Below are positions 1 through 8,633 of a stretch of DNA of 64,000 nucleotides, piece after piece. The stretch comes from Shewanella livingstonensis (GTDB lineage: Bacteria; Pseudomonadota; Gammaproteobacteria; Enterobacterales; Shewanellaceae), in the NCBI RefSeq assembly GCF_003855395.1, contig NZ_CP034015.1, positions 2,614,001-2,678,000 of the forward strand. Direction: 5' to 3'. The notes under the pieces are model-generated. The model worked only from the letters and a program-made list of their open reading frames with translations, ran no database searches and was not told where the DNA came from. The position numbers were made by a program, and so were the translations under genes. How positions within the stretch are numbered: position 1 is the stretch's first letter; every line of letters starts with the position of its first letter.

Positions 1-910
1 ATAAACATTCTTTCTCGCAGCAGCAAAGACTCAAATACTTTGATTTTAGATTGATGTTAGTTAGGCATTTTACTCGATCAGAAATTGTTTAAAACTTTAA
101 GTTAGGTTTATCTTCTGCTACTCGTGATATCAACATATACAAAGACTTAGCAAGGCAGAACTTAACCCATGATAATGCGGAAAAAGGTACTTCATAACAG
201 AAACCTTTAAACCGTTATTTGAACACAACAAAGATATGTCTTGCCGTGAATTTGCGACTCAAATTCTCAGTGGCAGTAATAGTGACTCGCCAATTTCACT
301 TTCTTTTGAAAAGCAGAGCCAATTAGTCACTCCTAATATTCTAATCGTAGCCACAATCACGCAGGCAATGATTAACATCAAAGCTATCGAAATCGAATAT
401 ATCTCACCTCAGAGCGGATTAAGCCAGCGAGTTGTCATTGCTCATTCAATAGTTGATAACGGACTCCATTGGCATATTCGAGCATTTGATGAGAAAAGCC
501 AACAATTTAAAGATTTTGTTATCACAAGAATAATGTCCGCCAAACTGATCGATAAACCCATTTTAGACAATGCAAAAATATTGGCTGATCAACAATGGAT
601 GCGCATAGTTCATTTAGAGTTGGTTCTGCATCCAACTAACGTTAGATACACTCAAGCTATTGAATGTGACTATGGCATGGATCAAGGTTTACTTAAATTA
701 GAAGTGAGATCAGCATTAACAGGTTATATACTTCGGCGCTGGAATGTGGACTGCTCAGAAAACGCGACACAATACTCCCCAGAACATCACTTATGGCTAC
801 GTAATCGAGCCACACTGTACGGTGTTGATAACCTGCATCTAGCTTCCGGTTATGATGAACTTAAACCAGCAACAAAAAGTACAGTTTTAAAGGACCACTT
901 AAATGACTGA
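1..910 (+). pseudogene. brxR: brxR-like WYL-domain regulator, 5'-truncated by the window edge, with an in-frame stop and a frameshift
   Basis: The stretch from about 236 codes for a WYL-type sensor domain (IEIEYISPQSGLSQRVV, then a WHIRAFDEKSQQFKDF strand), as in the transcriptional regulators that head BREX loci. Reading upstream, frame 3 from position 3 gives RLKYFDFRLMLVRHFTRSEI, then a TAA at 90-92, then DINIYKDLARQNLTHDNAEK. The same protein continues one frame over as KRYFITETFKPLFEHNKD. The frame change falls in the A-run at 181-185, where one extra A would restore it. With both a stop and a frameshift this is most likely dead. An ATG at 236 could still give a 224-residue WYL fragment. 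It overlaps brxA by 8 bases. BrxR identity is inferred from family features and the brxA/brxB context. Confidence 0.75.
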
Positions 911-1499
911 CCACAAAAAATACTTAGGCGACCTTATCGGCGGAAGCTTAATGATAAGAGAAAGTCAGATCATTGCTGATTTATTATTAAAAGCCACAAC
1001 AAGCGAGCAATGGAACGAAGCGATTATCGAAAATAATATCCTTCAAAAACCTTCAGCAGCTTCTGCAAAACGTAATGCAGCCACCATAAAAAAGCGTTTA
1101 CAGGGCTTAGATAAAGCATTCTTAGAAAAATTGGCTTACAGCGGTACTGAGGAAGCGACACAACTCATGTTTGCAGCAACTTTAATCAATTCTACATTGC
1201 TTGCAGACTTCATGAGAAGCATAGTAAGCGATGCCAAACGGATGTTTAGAGAAACGTTAAATGTAGATGATTGGCAACATTTTTGGGAAGGAAAAACAAG
1301 GCAGTACCCAACACTTGGTGATATATCAGTATCTTCAACATATAAGGTGTCTCAAGTAGCATTTAAGCTATTAGTAGATGCAGGGTATTTAGAAAGCACC
1401 CAACATAAGCGTTTCCTCAATGTTTATATTTCTCCAGATGTAAGGCAGATACTCTTAAACCTTAATCGTGATGATATCGTAAGAGCAATGGAGCCATAA
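903..1499 (+). CDS. brxA: BrxA-like protein (DUF1819), BREX phage defence
   Basis: This 198-residue protein matches the size and character of BrxA (DUF1819), a small helical DNA-binding protein found second in many BREX loci. Visible marks are the N-terminal GDLIGGSLMIRESQIIADLL segment, the central KRLQGLDKAFLEKL helix and a C-terminal winged-helix-like stretch ending LNVYISPDVRQILLNL. The reading frame is intact and overlaps the end of the broken brxR. Since brxB is truncated and no brxC, pglX, pglZ or brxL follows, the gene is probably an orphan. The assignment comes from recalled family features, not a search. Confidence 0.75.
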   Translation: MTDHKKYLGDLIGGSLMIRESQIIADLLLKATTSEQWNEAIIENNILQKPSAASAKRNAATIKKRLQGLDKAFLEKLAYSGTEEATQLMFAATLINSTLLADFMRSIVSDAKRMFRETLNVDDWQHFWEGKTRQYPTLGDISVSSTYKVSQVAFKLLVDAGYLESTQHKRFLNVYISPDVRQILLNLNRDDIVRAMEP

Positions 1500-1505
1500 T
1501 CAGGT

Positions 1506-1853
1506 ATGCAAACTTTACAACAATTACAACAACGTCTTGACCAAGTTCAAGAAAAGTTAAAAAGTGATGCATTTCTGACAAACAAAGAACTTGGTGGAGA
1601 AATCGGCTTTTACATTTTTGATTATGCACCAGAGCATGAACTTGCAGTAAGAGACCATTTAGCGCTGATTACGAAAAAGTTAACCACTCGAGCAGAAATC
1701 ACCGGTAAGCAATTTGTCTGCATTAACTTATTCGAAATGATAATTGAGTTACTTAAATCACGAAAATTGTTAGATAGGGCCTATCAAATGCAATTTGAAA
1801 AAGGTGATGATGCACTTTTCAAGGCGAAGGCTTACTCACACAACGAACAATAG
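1506..1853 (+). pseudogene. brxB: BrxB-like (DUF1788), 3'-truncated
   Basis: The first ~105 residues read like the N-terminal part of BrxB: FLTNKELGGEIGFYIFDYAP, then CINLFEMIIELLKSRKLLDRA and a QFEKGDDALFKA segment. The family usually runs to about 185-200 residues. Here the frame stops at 115, six bases before the convergent ABC permease gene. The missing C-terminal third, and the absence of all later BREX genes, indicate that a deletion or replacement joined this point to the next gene. It starts 7 bases after brxA. Confidence 0.72.
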
Positions 1854-1858
1854 GGGGC

Positions 1859-2842
1859 TTAGTTCCACTTAAAACGCCAGCTAGCCAAACCAAGTGTGAC
1901 ACATGTGATTAATGCTAATGGCCATAAGTGATGAAATATCGCAAAAAAGTCAGCGCCATCAATAATCACTGCACGGTTCGCGTCGTTCATGTGCGTTAAT
2001 GGCAATAAGTCTGCAATAGCTCTCACCCAAGGTTTTGCGCCTTCTAAACTAAACCAAATACCCGAGAGCAACATCATCGGCCAGGAGAATATATTGAGTA
2101 TGCCATTACTAAATTCTTCAGAATCGGCTCTGCTGGCTACCAATAAGCCTATGCCTAACATCGCAGCGCCCCCTAAGGTAATGTTTAATAATAACAATAA
2201 TGGGTTGCCAACAATATTGACCGAAAAAATCACACAAACAACCATAAAGACAATGATGGATGTGACCACAAGCGTAAATAAACGGCTGAGTAACTGCGAC
2301 AGTAAAAATTGCCAAGGTGCTAACGGGGTCACTTGCATGCGTTTTAGTACACCGGTGCGGCGATAGCGCACAATCACATAACCCACACCGTATAGTGCCG
2401 AGAACATCATATTCATGCCAATAATCCCCGGTAAAAGCCAGTCAATGTGACGCACAGCGTCACCCTCAATAAGCTGCTTTTGTAGCGTAGGAATGCGGGT
2501 TAACACCAATTGTTCAATAATATAGCCGCGGCTCGAGTCGGCATTTACCCAGTAGTTATCGTTATCAATGATTATATCAACAAGGTGGCGTGACACTTTA
2601 TGCTGAGCAGTTGCAAGATCGGGGTATTGAATAAACTCTACATGCTTAAGGGTTTGTTGTATTTCACTCACCGATGTCGCATCTATATAACCAACTTGGT
2701 AGATACTTTTTTCTTCGTCATCGAAAATTAAACCTAGGGCTAGGATAAGAATAAGTGGGAAAAATAGCGACCAGCCTAGTGCTGAACGATCTCGAATAAA
2801 CTCAAGATTTCGTGAATGGATTAAGGCCCATAATGCTCTCAT
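1859..2842 (-). CDS. ABC-2 type transporter permease
   Basis: This 327-residue integral membrane protein has the ABC-2 exporter layout: one N-terminal membrane segment (LGWSLFFPLILILALGLIF), a ~130-residue external domain, then a cluster of five membrane segments from about residue 135. The RRTGVLKRMQVTPL coupling motif and the GNPLLLLLNITLGG segment are typical. It overlaps the upstream ATPase gene by 4 bases, so the two form one export system. The substrate is unknown. The facing BtuF-like gene hints at a corrinoid or metal-chelate link, but nothing here proves it. Confidence 0.85.
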   Translation of the reverse strand: MRALWALIHSRNLEFIRDRSALGWSLFFPLILILALGLIFDDEEKSIYQVGYIDATSVSEIQQTLKHVEFIQYPDLATAQHKVSRHLVDIIIDNDNYWVNADSSRGYIIEQLVLTRIPTLQKQLIEGDAVRHIDWLLPGIIGMNMMFSALYGVGYVIVRYRRTGVLKRMQVTPLAPWQFLLSQLLSRLFTLVVTSIIVFMVVCVIFSVNIVGNPLLLLLNITLGGAAMLGIGLLVASRADSEEFSNGILNIFSWPMMLLSGIWFSLEGAKPWVRAIADLLPLTHMNDANRAVIIDGADFFAIFHHLWPLALITCVTLGLASWRFKWN

Positions 2843-3729
2843 ATGGCGAATGAACTCCCGGTTAACTTAAGGTACAGGTCTTCAAGATTTGGCGGTCTTA
2901 TATTTAATCCCGTAATTGGAATGTTAAGGCCATTTAACCAAGTAATGGCTTGTTGGGCATCATTGCATTCGACAATATAATGTCCGCCCTGATTTCGAGT
3001 CCGAAATGTTTGAGGTACTGCACTGTCCACAGGGCAATTAACATTAAAAGGTAAGGTTAAGATATGATTTAAAAAATGCGCTTTTAAAAGTGTTTGTGGT
3101 GGTTGTTTGACCACAATTTCACCAGCATTGATGATCGCGACTTTATCGCATAGATGTTGAGCTTCTTCCATGTAATGGGTGGTTAATACTATGGTTTTAC
3201 CCTGTTTTTTTATATTCGACAGTAATTGCCAAAATGCCATTCGCGCATTGGGATCTAAGCCTGTTGTGGGCTCATCAAGAAAAATCAGTTGTGGGTCATT
3301 GATTAAACTTAACGCCAGTAACAACCTTTGCCGCTGACCGCCTGAAATTTGGTAATGAAACTGATCGATTGCATCGTCGAGTAAACACAGGCTGATAAGT
3401 TGCTCAATATCGACTGGATTGTCATAAAAGCTGGCAAATAAATGTAAGCAGTCTCTCACCTTTAAATAATCAGGTAACGCTGTCATTTGAAACTGAATAC
3501 CGATGTGTTTGCTGTAACTTTTGCTTAACGGCAAACCTTTATATAACACCTGGCCGGTAGCCGGATTTTTGATACCTTCTAATATCTCTAACGTAGTCGA
3601 TTTACCCGCGCCATTAGGACCAAGTAGACCAAAACACGAGCCTTGTTCCACATTAATACTCACGTTTTTAACAACGTGATGTTTTGCATAAGAATAATTA
3701 AGATTGTCAGCAATAAGAATTGAACTCAA
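2839..3729 (-). CDS. ABC-2 type transporter ATP-binding protein
   Basis: A 296-residue ATPase of the CcmA/DrrA type. Walker A is GPNGAGKSTT (about residues 37-46), the signature is ISGGQRQRL, Walker B is LIFLDEPTTGLDP and the H-loop is LTTHYMEEA. After the nucleotide-binding domain there is a ~70-residue tail (NLEDLYLKLTG) typical of exporters. It is transcribed first and overlaps the permease gene. Its promoter lies in the 3730-3931 gap shared with the divergent btuF-like gene. Confidence 0.88.
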   Translation of the reverse strand: MSSILIADNLNYSYAKHHVVKNVSINVEQGSCFGLLGPNGAGKSTTLEILEGIKNPATGQVLYKGLPLSKSYSKHIGIQFQMTALPDYLKVRDCLHLFASFYDNPVDIEQLISLCLLDDAIDQFHYQISGGQRQRLLLALSLINDPQLIFLDEPTTGLDPNARMAFWQLLSNIKKQGKTIVLTTHYMEEAQHLCDKVAIINAGEIVVKQPPQTLLKAHFLNHILTLPFNVNCPVDSAVPQTFRTRNQGGHYIVECNDAQQAITWLNGLNIPITGLNIRPPNLEDLYLKLTGSSFAI

Positions 3730-3787
3730 AAATGCCTCGACGAAGATCGCTTAGATAACTAAGCATTATCATCATTCGTTACACTGC

Positions 3788-3813
3788 AAACACTGTGAGT
3801 TATGACAGTGTTT
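3788..3813. promoter_or_regulatory. Inverted repeat in a divergent promoter region
   Basis: AAACACTGT at 3788-3796 is followed 8 bases later by its exact complement ACAGTGTTT at 3805-3813. It lies between the start of the ABC ATPase gene (minus strand) and the BtuF-like gene (plus strand), where an operator controlling both would sit. There is no cobalamin-riboswitch core here. The binding protein is unknown. Confidence 0.4.
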
Positions 3814-3931
3814 ATAATTACTTGTTATATTTGTGATTGAGTTCGGAATTCTGGTGTTATAGAGTACTTTTTAGGTGATTTTATGCGGTATTTTGAACAT
3901 TCAATACTGTGTTAATGGGCTAACTTTTACA

Positions 3932-4828
3932 ATGAAACACTTTACCAAGCCAATATATGTGGCAATTTGGGCGATATTTACGTCATTTTTACTGGTGGCG
4001 CAAGTCGCAGCTGCAGAACGTATTGTGTCACTGGCGCCCAATTGGAGCCATACGGTGTCATCGCTTGGCGCTGAAAATGAATTAGTTGGCGTGACTCGAT
4101 ATGCCCGCTTTCCGCAGAGCCTACCGGATAAAATTGCCAGAGGCGAATTGCCCGTCGTTGGAGGGTTTACCGATATTGATATTGAAAAGGTCATCGCATT
4201 GAATCCCAGCTTGGTGTTAACTGCTACGGGGCTACAGCTAAACCTTAAACGTGAGTTAGAAAAGCGCGGTGTAAAAGTCATCCACATGCAAGAGTCCAGT
4301 TTAGATGAAGTGTATCGAGGTATCGACGCATTGGGACAAACTATCAATCGCGCCGAGGCTTCAAGTCTGCTCATTTCACAAATAAAATCTCAGTTAGACA
4401 CGATTGAACAGCAATATGCCAACCAGCCTAAAGTTAAAGTCTATTATGAGATAAATTATTTTTATAAGTGTGTACCCGGCGCAGACTCTTACATTACAGA
4501 GTTAATTAAAATAGCTGGCGGGGAGCCCGTATTCGCTGAACGTTCAGGTATTGCGCCGATGGTGACATGGGATGAAATTGTTAACCAAAACCCGGATTTT
4601 ATTCTATTACCAATGTGGCCAGGCGCTACAGGTCCAATATTTAGTGGCACAGAGGCAGGCAGTGGTACCACCACTATCGATGAAGTGCGTGGACGAGTGA
4701 ATGCCAATAAAGTCACCGCTGTTATTAAACAACAGGTTAAGTTTATAGACTCAGCGGTCACCAAACAGGCTGGCCCTAATATTCCTAACTCAGCAAGATT
4801 ACTTGCTGAAGCCATCCACGGACATTAA
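3932..4828 (+). CDS. BtuF-like periplasmic binding protein of a cobalamin/Fe-siderophore-type ABC importer
   Basis: With the start at 3932 the 298-residue product begins MKHFTKPIYVAIWAIF and has a clear signal peptide ending near AAAERIVSL. In-frame sequence from 3875 would put a 19-residue extension before it and is less likely. The body has the two-lobe BtuF pattern: ERIVSLAPNWSHTVSSLGAE, DIDIEKVIALNPSLVL and the C-lobe VPGADSYITELIKIAGG. There is no FecCD permease or ATPase beside it, so it must use a partner elsewhere, perhaps BtuCD at 18-20 kb. Cobalamin or cobinamide is the likely ligand class, but haem or a siderophore cannot be excluded. It is one of three such binding proteins in the window. 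Confidence 0.75.
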   Translation: MKHFTKPIYVAIWAIFTSFLLVAQVAAAERIVSLAPNWSHTVSSLGAENELVGVTRYARFPQSLPDKIARGELPVVGGFTDIDIEKVIALNPSLVLTATGLQLNLKRELEKRGVKVIHMQESSLDEVYRGIDALGQTINRAEASSLLISQIKSQLDTIEQQYANQPKVKVYYEINYFYKCVPGADSYITELIKIAGGEPVFAERSGIAPMVTWDEIVNQNPDFILLPMWPGATGPIFSGTEAGSGTTTIDEVRGRVNANKVTAVIKQQVKFIDSAVTKQAGPNIPNSARLLAEAIHGH

Positions 4829-4840
4829 TTCATTTGCTAA

Positions 4841-4865
4841 TGAGCAGAATCTATTATTCTGCTCA
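4841..4865 (+). terminator. Hairpin after the BtuF-like gene
   Basis: TGAGCAGAAT at 4841-4850 pairs perfectly with ATTCTGCTCA at 4856-4865 around a 5-base loop, 12 bases after the stop codon. There is no T-run behind it, so it may stabilise the 3' end rather than terminate. Confidence 0.4.
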
Positions 4866-4928
4866 TCAAGCCTTAAAATAATTACCATCATACGTTTTAA
4901 TCTATTAGAGCATATAACATATCTGTTA

Positions 4929-4985
4929 GTGATTAAAAATCACCTTTGAACCATTCCAGATTCAATAAGTGAGATCTCATTATTT
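4929..4985. promoter_or_regulatory. Two palindromes upstream of the mtrA-like gene
   Basis: The 340-base gap 4829-5168 holds no gene. GTGATT-AAA-AATCAC at 4929-4943 is a perfect palindrome, and TGAGATCTCA at 4970-4979 sits in a near-symmetric AATAA...TTATT setting. Both resemble CRP-type half sites (GTGA/TCAC), but the spacing between half sites is one base off for the first and short for the second. They are candidate operators for the electron-transfer operon. Confidence 0.35.
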
Positions 4986-5168
4986 GCTTACACCTTACAA
5001 AGGCAATTTTTAAGCAAATTATTGGTGTTAACCAGCTCTCAAAAACTAATTTACTGTTAAAACTCCCAGAGTATTTCTCAACGTATTTCTCTATGTTTGT
5101 TTACGGATGATGATCCCTTACATTTTAAGGGGTTTATATAACAAAACTAACAAATAGTAGAGTCAACT

Positions 5169-6137
5169 ATGAATATGACGATTAAAAAAACTAGGCTATT
5201 TTACGGTGCAATTTTAACTTTTGCATTGGTGTTTACCTCTTATGTCGGTGCGGCACAAAGTGAAACCGCTAATAGTAAAGACGATTTAAAAACTCAACAA
5301 CTGGAGTTATTGCAACAGAAATTTACCGAAGGTAAGTATTCTAAATCGGGTGCTGACACTTGTATGGCTTGCCATAAAAAAACAGCTGGTGTTGCTGATA
5401 TTTTTAGCAGTGTGCATGGTAATCCAAATACTGTAAATGGTCCTATGGCGGGTTTGCAATGTGAATCCTGTCATGGTCCTAAAGGCAAGCATATTGGTAA
5501 AAATGAACCCATGATCAGTTTTGGTAAAAAATCACCTTTAACAGCAGAAATGCAAAATAGTGTGTGTCTAGCTTGCCATAACGATAGCGCTCGTCTCGAT
5601 TGGCACAGTTCAGTGCATGTTACTGAAGACGTAGCATGTGTTGATTGTCATCAATTGCATACACCTAAAGATAAGGTGCTCACCAAGCAAGGTGAAAATG
5701 AAAAATGTATGTCATGCCATACAAAAGAGAAAGCCGACAGCCATAAACGTTCAGCACATGACATTAAAAACAATGATATGAGTTGTAGTGATTGCCATAA
5801 TCCACACGGCACCATGGCTGAAGCAAGTATGAATCAAGACACGATTAATGACACTTGCTACCAATGTCATGCTGAAAAGCGTGGGCCGTTTTTATGGGAA
5901 CATGCACCTGTTATCGAAAATTGTGCCAATTGTCATGATGCCCATGGCGCAGTAAATGAACGTATGTTGAAAACACGTGTGCCTATGTTGTGTAAGCAAT
6001 GCCATGGTAATGATTATCACCCAAGCGGTATTCCAAGTGGTAACACTAGTATTCAAACCGCTGGACAGGGTTGTTTAAATTGCCATACACAAATTCACGG
6101 TTCTAATAATCCTGCGGGCAGAACGTTTCAGTATTAA
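5169..6137 (+). CDS. MtrA/DmsE-like periplasmic decaheme c-type cytochrome
   Basis: The 322-residue protein has a signal peptide (cleavage near YVGAAQS) and exactly ten CXXCH haem sites: CMACH, CESCH, CLACH, CVDCH, CMSCH, CSDCH, CYQCH, CANCH, CKQCH and CLNCH. The length and haem count are those of MtrA and DmsE, the periplasmic cytochromes that sit inside an MtrB-type porin and carry electrons across the outer membrane. It is followed 9 bases later by the mtrB-like gene, so the two make a conduit. MtrA itself, a DmsE-type and a paralogous conduit cannot be told apart here. The tetraheme lipoproteins downstream, rather than an MtrC/OmcA decaheme or a DMSO reductase, favour a paralogous conduit. 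Confidence 0.92.
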   Translation: MNMTIKKTRLFYGAILTFALVFTSYVGAAQSETANSKDDLKTQQLELLQQKFTEGKYSKSGADTCMACHKKTAGVADIFSSVHGNPNTVNGPMAGLQCESCHGPKGKHIGKNEPMISFGKKSPLTAEMQNSVCLACHNDSARLDWHSSVHVTEDVACVDCHQLHTPKDKVLTKQGENEKCMSCHTKEKADSHKRSAHDIKNNDMSCSDCHNPHGTMAEASMNQDTINDTCYQCHAEKRGPFLWEHAPVIENCANCHDAHGAVNERMLKTRVPMLCKQCHGNDYHPSGIPSGNTSIQTAGQGCLNCHTQIHGSNNPAGRTFQY

Positions 6138-6146
6138 GGTGTCGTC

Positions 6147-8168
6147 ATGATGAAAACTAAATTAAGCATAATTGCATTGCTGTTAATGACGGTAAATGCG
6201 CCAGTACACGCTTTTGATTTCGGGGTGAAAGCGGTTAACAGTCAAAATGCTAATACTACAAAATGGGCATGCAAAAAATGCAATGCACAAAGCACTACAG
6301 GTAATGTAGGGCTAAGTATTGGTGGTTCTATAAGTGATGATGATAACCACAGTGCCAATGCGCTCGGTTATGATGACGGTTTTGCAGGTGCGATTGATGC
6401 AAATGCTGCCACTGTGACTGATAGCGGGATACGAACCGAGTTTTATGCAAAAGAACTTGGCAGTAAACGTGGTGATGCTGCAATTGCTATCCGTCAGCCT
6501 GGTTTATGGAGCGTCGCTGCGGGTTATGATGCAAAATACCGCGTTGATAGCACTACGGCGTCATCAAACCTTGTGAGTGAAGGAAACACCCTAGTCGCTC
6601 AAGATGGTCTTGTTGTACAAACATTAGATCAAGATAGAGACCGCGTTAATATTGATGCCAAATATCGAGGCGATAATTGGAGCGGATTTGTCAGTGTTTC
6701 TAACGAAGAGAAAACCGGTAAAAGAGCAAGCAGTTATAGTTTAGGCTTATACAGTGCAACTAATTTTGTTCAACCCGTAAACAGTGAAACGACTAATTTG
6801 CATACAGCTATTAATATGTCTGGATCAAATTGGTTGGCAGAAGTTGGGTTTAAAGGGAGCTGGTTTGACAACGATGTTGATAATGTCTACTTGGACCAAA
6901 CTAACCCACTATTAATCCAAACAGGCTCTCCAGATAATAGTGCCATGAGTTTCTATATTTCTGGTCGTTACCGTTTTGACAACACGACTATCACAGGTAA
7001 GTTTTCAAATGGTGAACAGAATCAAGACGAATCATTTTCATCTTTACTAGGTGTTTCTGCGGGGTTAACTTCACAAGACTTAACGCTTAACACAACCGAT
7101 GCGAATTTGGCTTTTGTCACTCGTATCAGCAGCAAAGCAACGGTTAAAGGGAGTTTTGTTTATAGTGACAGAGACAATGACTCTCCTTCATATGAATTTG
7201 ATCAATACCAAGCCGATGAGTTAACGGGATTAATTGCTTATACCAACGCAATGGATCGTGAAAGTACCACATCAAAATTAAGTGCTGATTATCGTATTAA
7301 GTCTGGGCATAAATTATCAGCAGGCTTAGCTTATAAAGACTCGGAGCAAACAATAACCGTTCGTGAAGAAAAGGATGAAACAGAACTCTGGGTTAAATAT
7401 CGCTATGATAGCCTTGAAATGTGGGATATGCGCTTTAAAGCCAGTTACGCTGAACGTGATGGTGCTGAGTTTACTAAGTACATAACCAGTGATTATTTAC
7501 AAAATGAATTTATGCGTAAATATGACATGGCCGACCGCGAACGTACTGAGTTTGTTGTCGATGTTACTCATACACCTTTAGACAATCTAAGTATTGATTT
7601 TAGAGGCTATTATGCTTTAGATGATTACAATGATACTGACATTGGCCTAACTGAATCGAAAGATTATGGTTATGATGCAAGTGCAAATTTGCAACTAGCA
7701 GACACTCTAGATGTGACTGTGTATGGCGGATACCAATGGATTGATAATGACCAACTTGGCAGTACAACATCAAGCTATGCTGATTGGGCTGCAGAGAACA
7801 GTGATGAGTTTGGCTTTGTTGGATTATCGACTCAATATACTGGCTTAGCAGATTATGGTGTTTTACTTTCAGCAGAATATTGCTTTAGTTATAGTGAAGG
7901 CGATACTGCGGTAAGTGGTAGTATTGGTAATTTAGGTGAATACGAATCTGAAGAACATAGCTTTGAATTTAATGCCACTTATGCGTTAACACAAACCAGT
8001 ACAGTCGGATTGAAGTATCAATATACTGATTACCAAGATAGCGATTATGCAGAAATCCCAGTGGTGAATAAAGCCGGGGACGGAGTGACAAACCTCACTA
8101 CATTGGGTTATCTTTCACAAGATTACGATGCTCACCTCATTATGGCGACGTACAACTATACATTCTAG
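6147..8168 (+). CDS. MtrB-like outer-membrane beta-barrel of an electron conduit
   Basis: 673 residues with a signal peptide ending near VHAFDFG and a barrel rich in alternating strands that closes with MATYNYTF, an aromatic C-terminus typical of outer-membrane proteins. WACKKCNA puts cysteines at residues 42 and 45, the place of the conserved CXXC of MtrB. It overlays the MtrA-like decaheme to form the trans-outer-membrane sheath. An AAGG element before 6147 supports the start. A strong terminator follows. Residues ~55-112 are also encoded by a 96%-identical fragment at 12290-12461. Confidence 0.92.
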   Translation: MMKTKLSIIALLLMTVNAPVHAFDFGVKAVNSQNANTTKWACKKCNAQSTTGNVGLSIGGSISDDDNHSANALGYDDGFAGAIDANAATVTDSGIRTEFYAKELGSKRGDAAIAIRQPGLWSVAAGYDAKYRVDSTTASSNLVSEGNTLVAQDGLVVQTLDQDRDRVNIDAKYRGDNWSGFVSVSNEEKTGKRASSYSLGLYSATNFVQPVNSETTNLHTAINMSGSNWLAEVGFKGSWFDNDVDNVYLDQTNPLLIQTGSPDNSAMSFYISGRYRFDNTTITGKFSNGEQNQDESFSSLLGVSAGLTSQDLTLNTTDANLAFVTRISSKATVKGSFVYSDRDNDSPSYEFDQYQADELTGLIAYTNAMDRESTTSKLSADYRIKSGHKLSAGLAYKDSEQTITVREEKDETELWVKYRYDSLEMWDMRFKASYAERDGAEFTKYITSDYLQNEFMRKYDMADRERTEFVVDVTHTPLDNLSIDFRGYYALDDYNDTDIGLTESKDYGYDASANLQLADTLDVTVYGGYQWIDNDQLGSTTSSYADWAAENSDEFGFVGLSTQYTGLADYGVLLSAEYCFSYSEGDTAVSGSIGNLGEYESEEHSFEFNATYALTQTSTVGLKYQYTDYQDSDYAEIPVVNKAGDGVTNLTTLGYLSQDYDAHLIMATYNYTF

Positions 8169-8207
8169 TTTGTATAGAGTTTGTCATTGTTAAATTGGTG
8201 ATAAAAT

Positions 8208-8237
8208 TAAAAGGTTAGGGGAGACCCTAACCTTTTT
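8208..8237 (+). terminator. Rho-independent terminator of the mtrA-mtrB-like operon
   Basis: AAAGGTTAGGG (8210-8220), a GAGA loop, and CCCTAACCTTT followed by T's lie about 40 bases after the mtrB-like stop. It is a strong stem with a T-tail on the plus strand. Confidence 0.9.
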
Positions 8238-8633
8238 GTTGTAGATAGGGTTTGCTCTCTGAAACAACCTTGCTCTGAACCCTTCAATTTTCAAGACTAC
8301 CGTCTTATCTTAAAATGCCATTACTTATAAAGCACTGACCTGATACCAAGGTGAGCTAGATTTGTATAAAGTCTTTCGATATTCAATTCAAAACAGCGAC
8401 TTTACACTGAGTAAAAAATTTCCAGCTCCTTACTCTTTCTGTACATGTCATGGTTTTGAACATGAGTTAATAAAGAAAGTAGAAGAATAGAAAACCATTT
8501 GTAATTCAAAGGTCAGAATATGTAAATATTCTGGCCTTTTTTGACACTCAATTAGTTTGGATATTAATATAAGAGACTGGTTCATTAAGTTGGTAAAGAT
8601 CTCTGTTCCAACATTGAGATAGTGGTGTACTTG
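8238..8633. other. Intergenic region with a two-way hairpin, partly duplicated at 12466-12657
   Basis: No gene is seen. AAGGTCAGAATA (8509-8520) pairs with TATTCTGGCCTT (8527-8538) and is followed by T's; it probably ends transcription from the left and may also serve the convergent luxR-type gene. From about 8442 the sequence is repeated near 12466 next to the second regulator gene. Confidence 0.6.
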
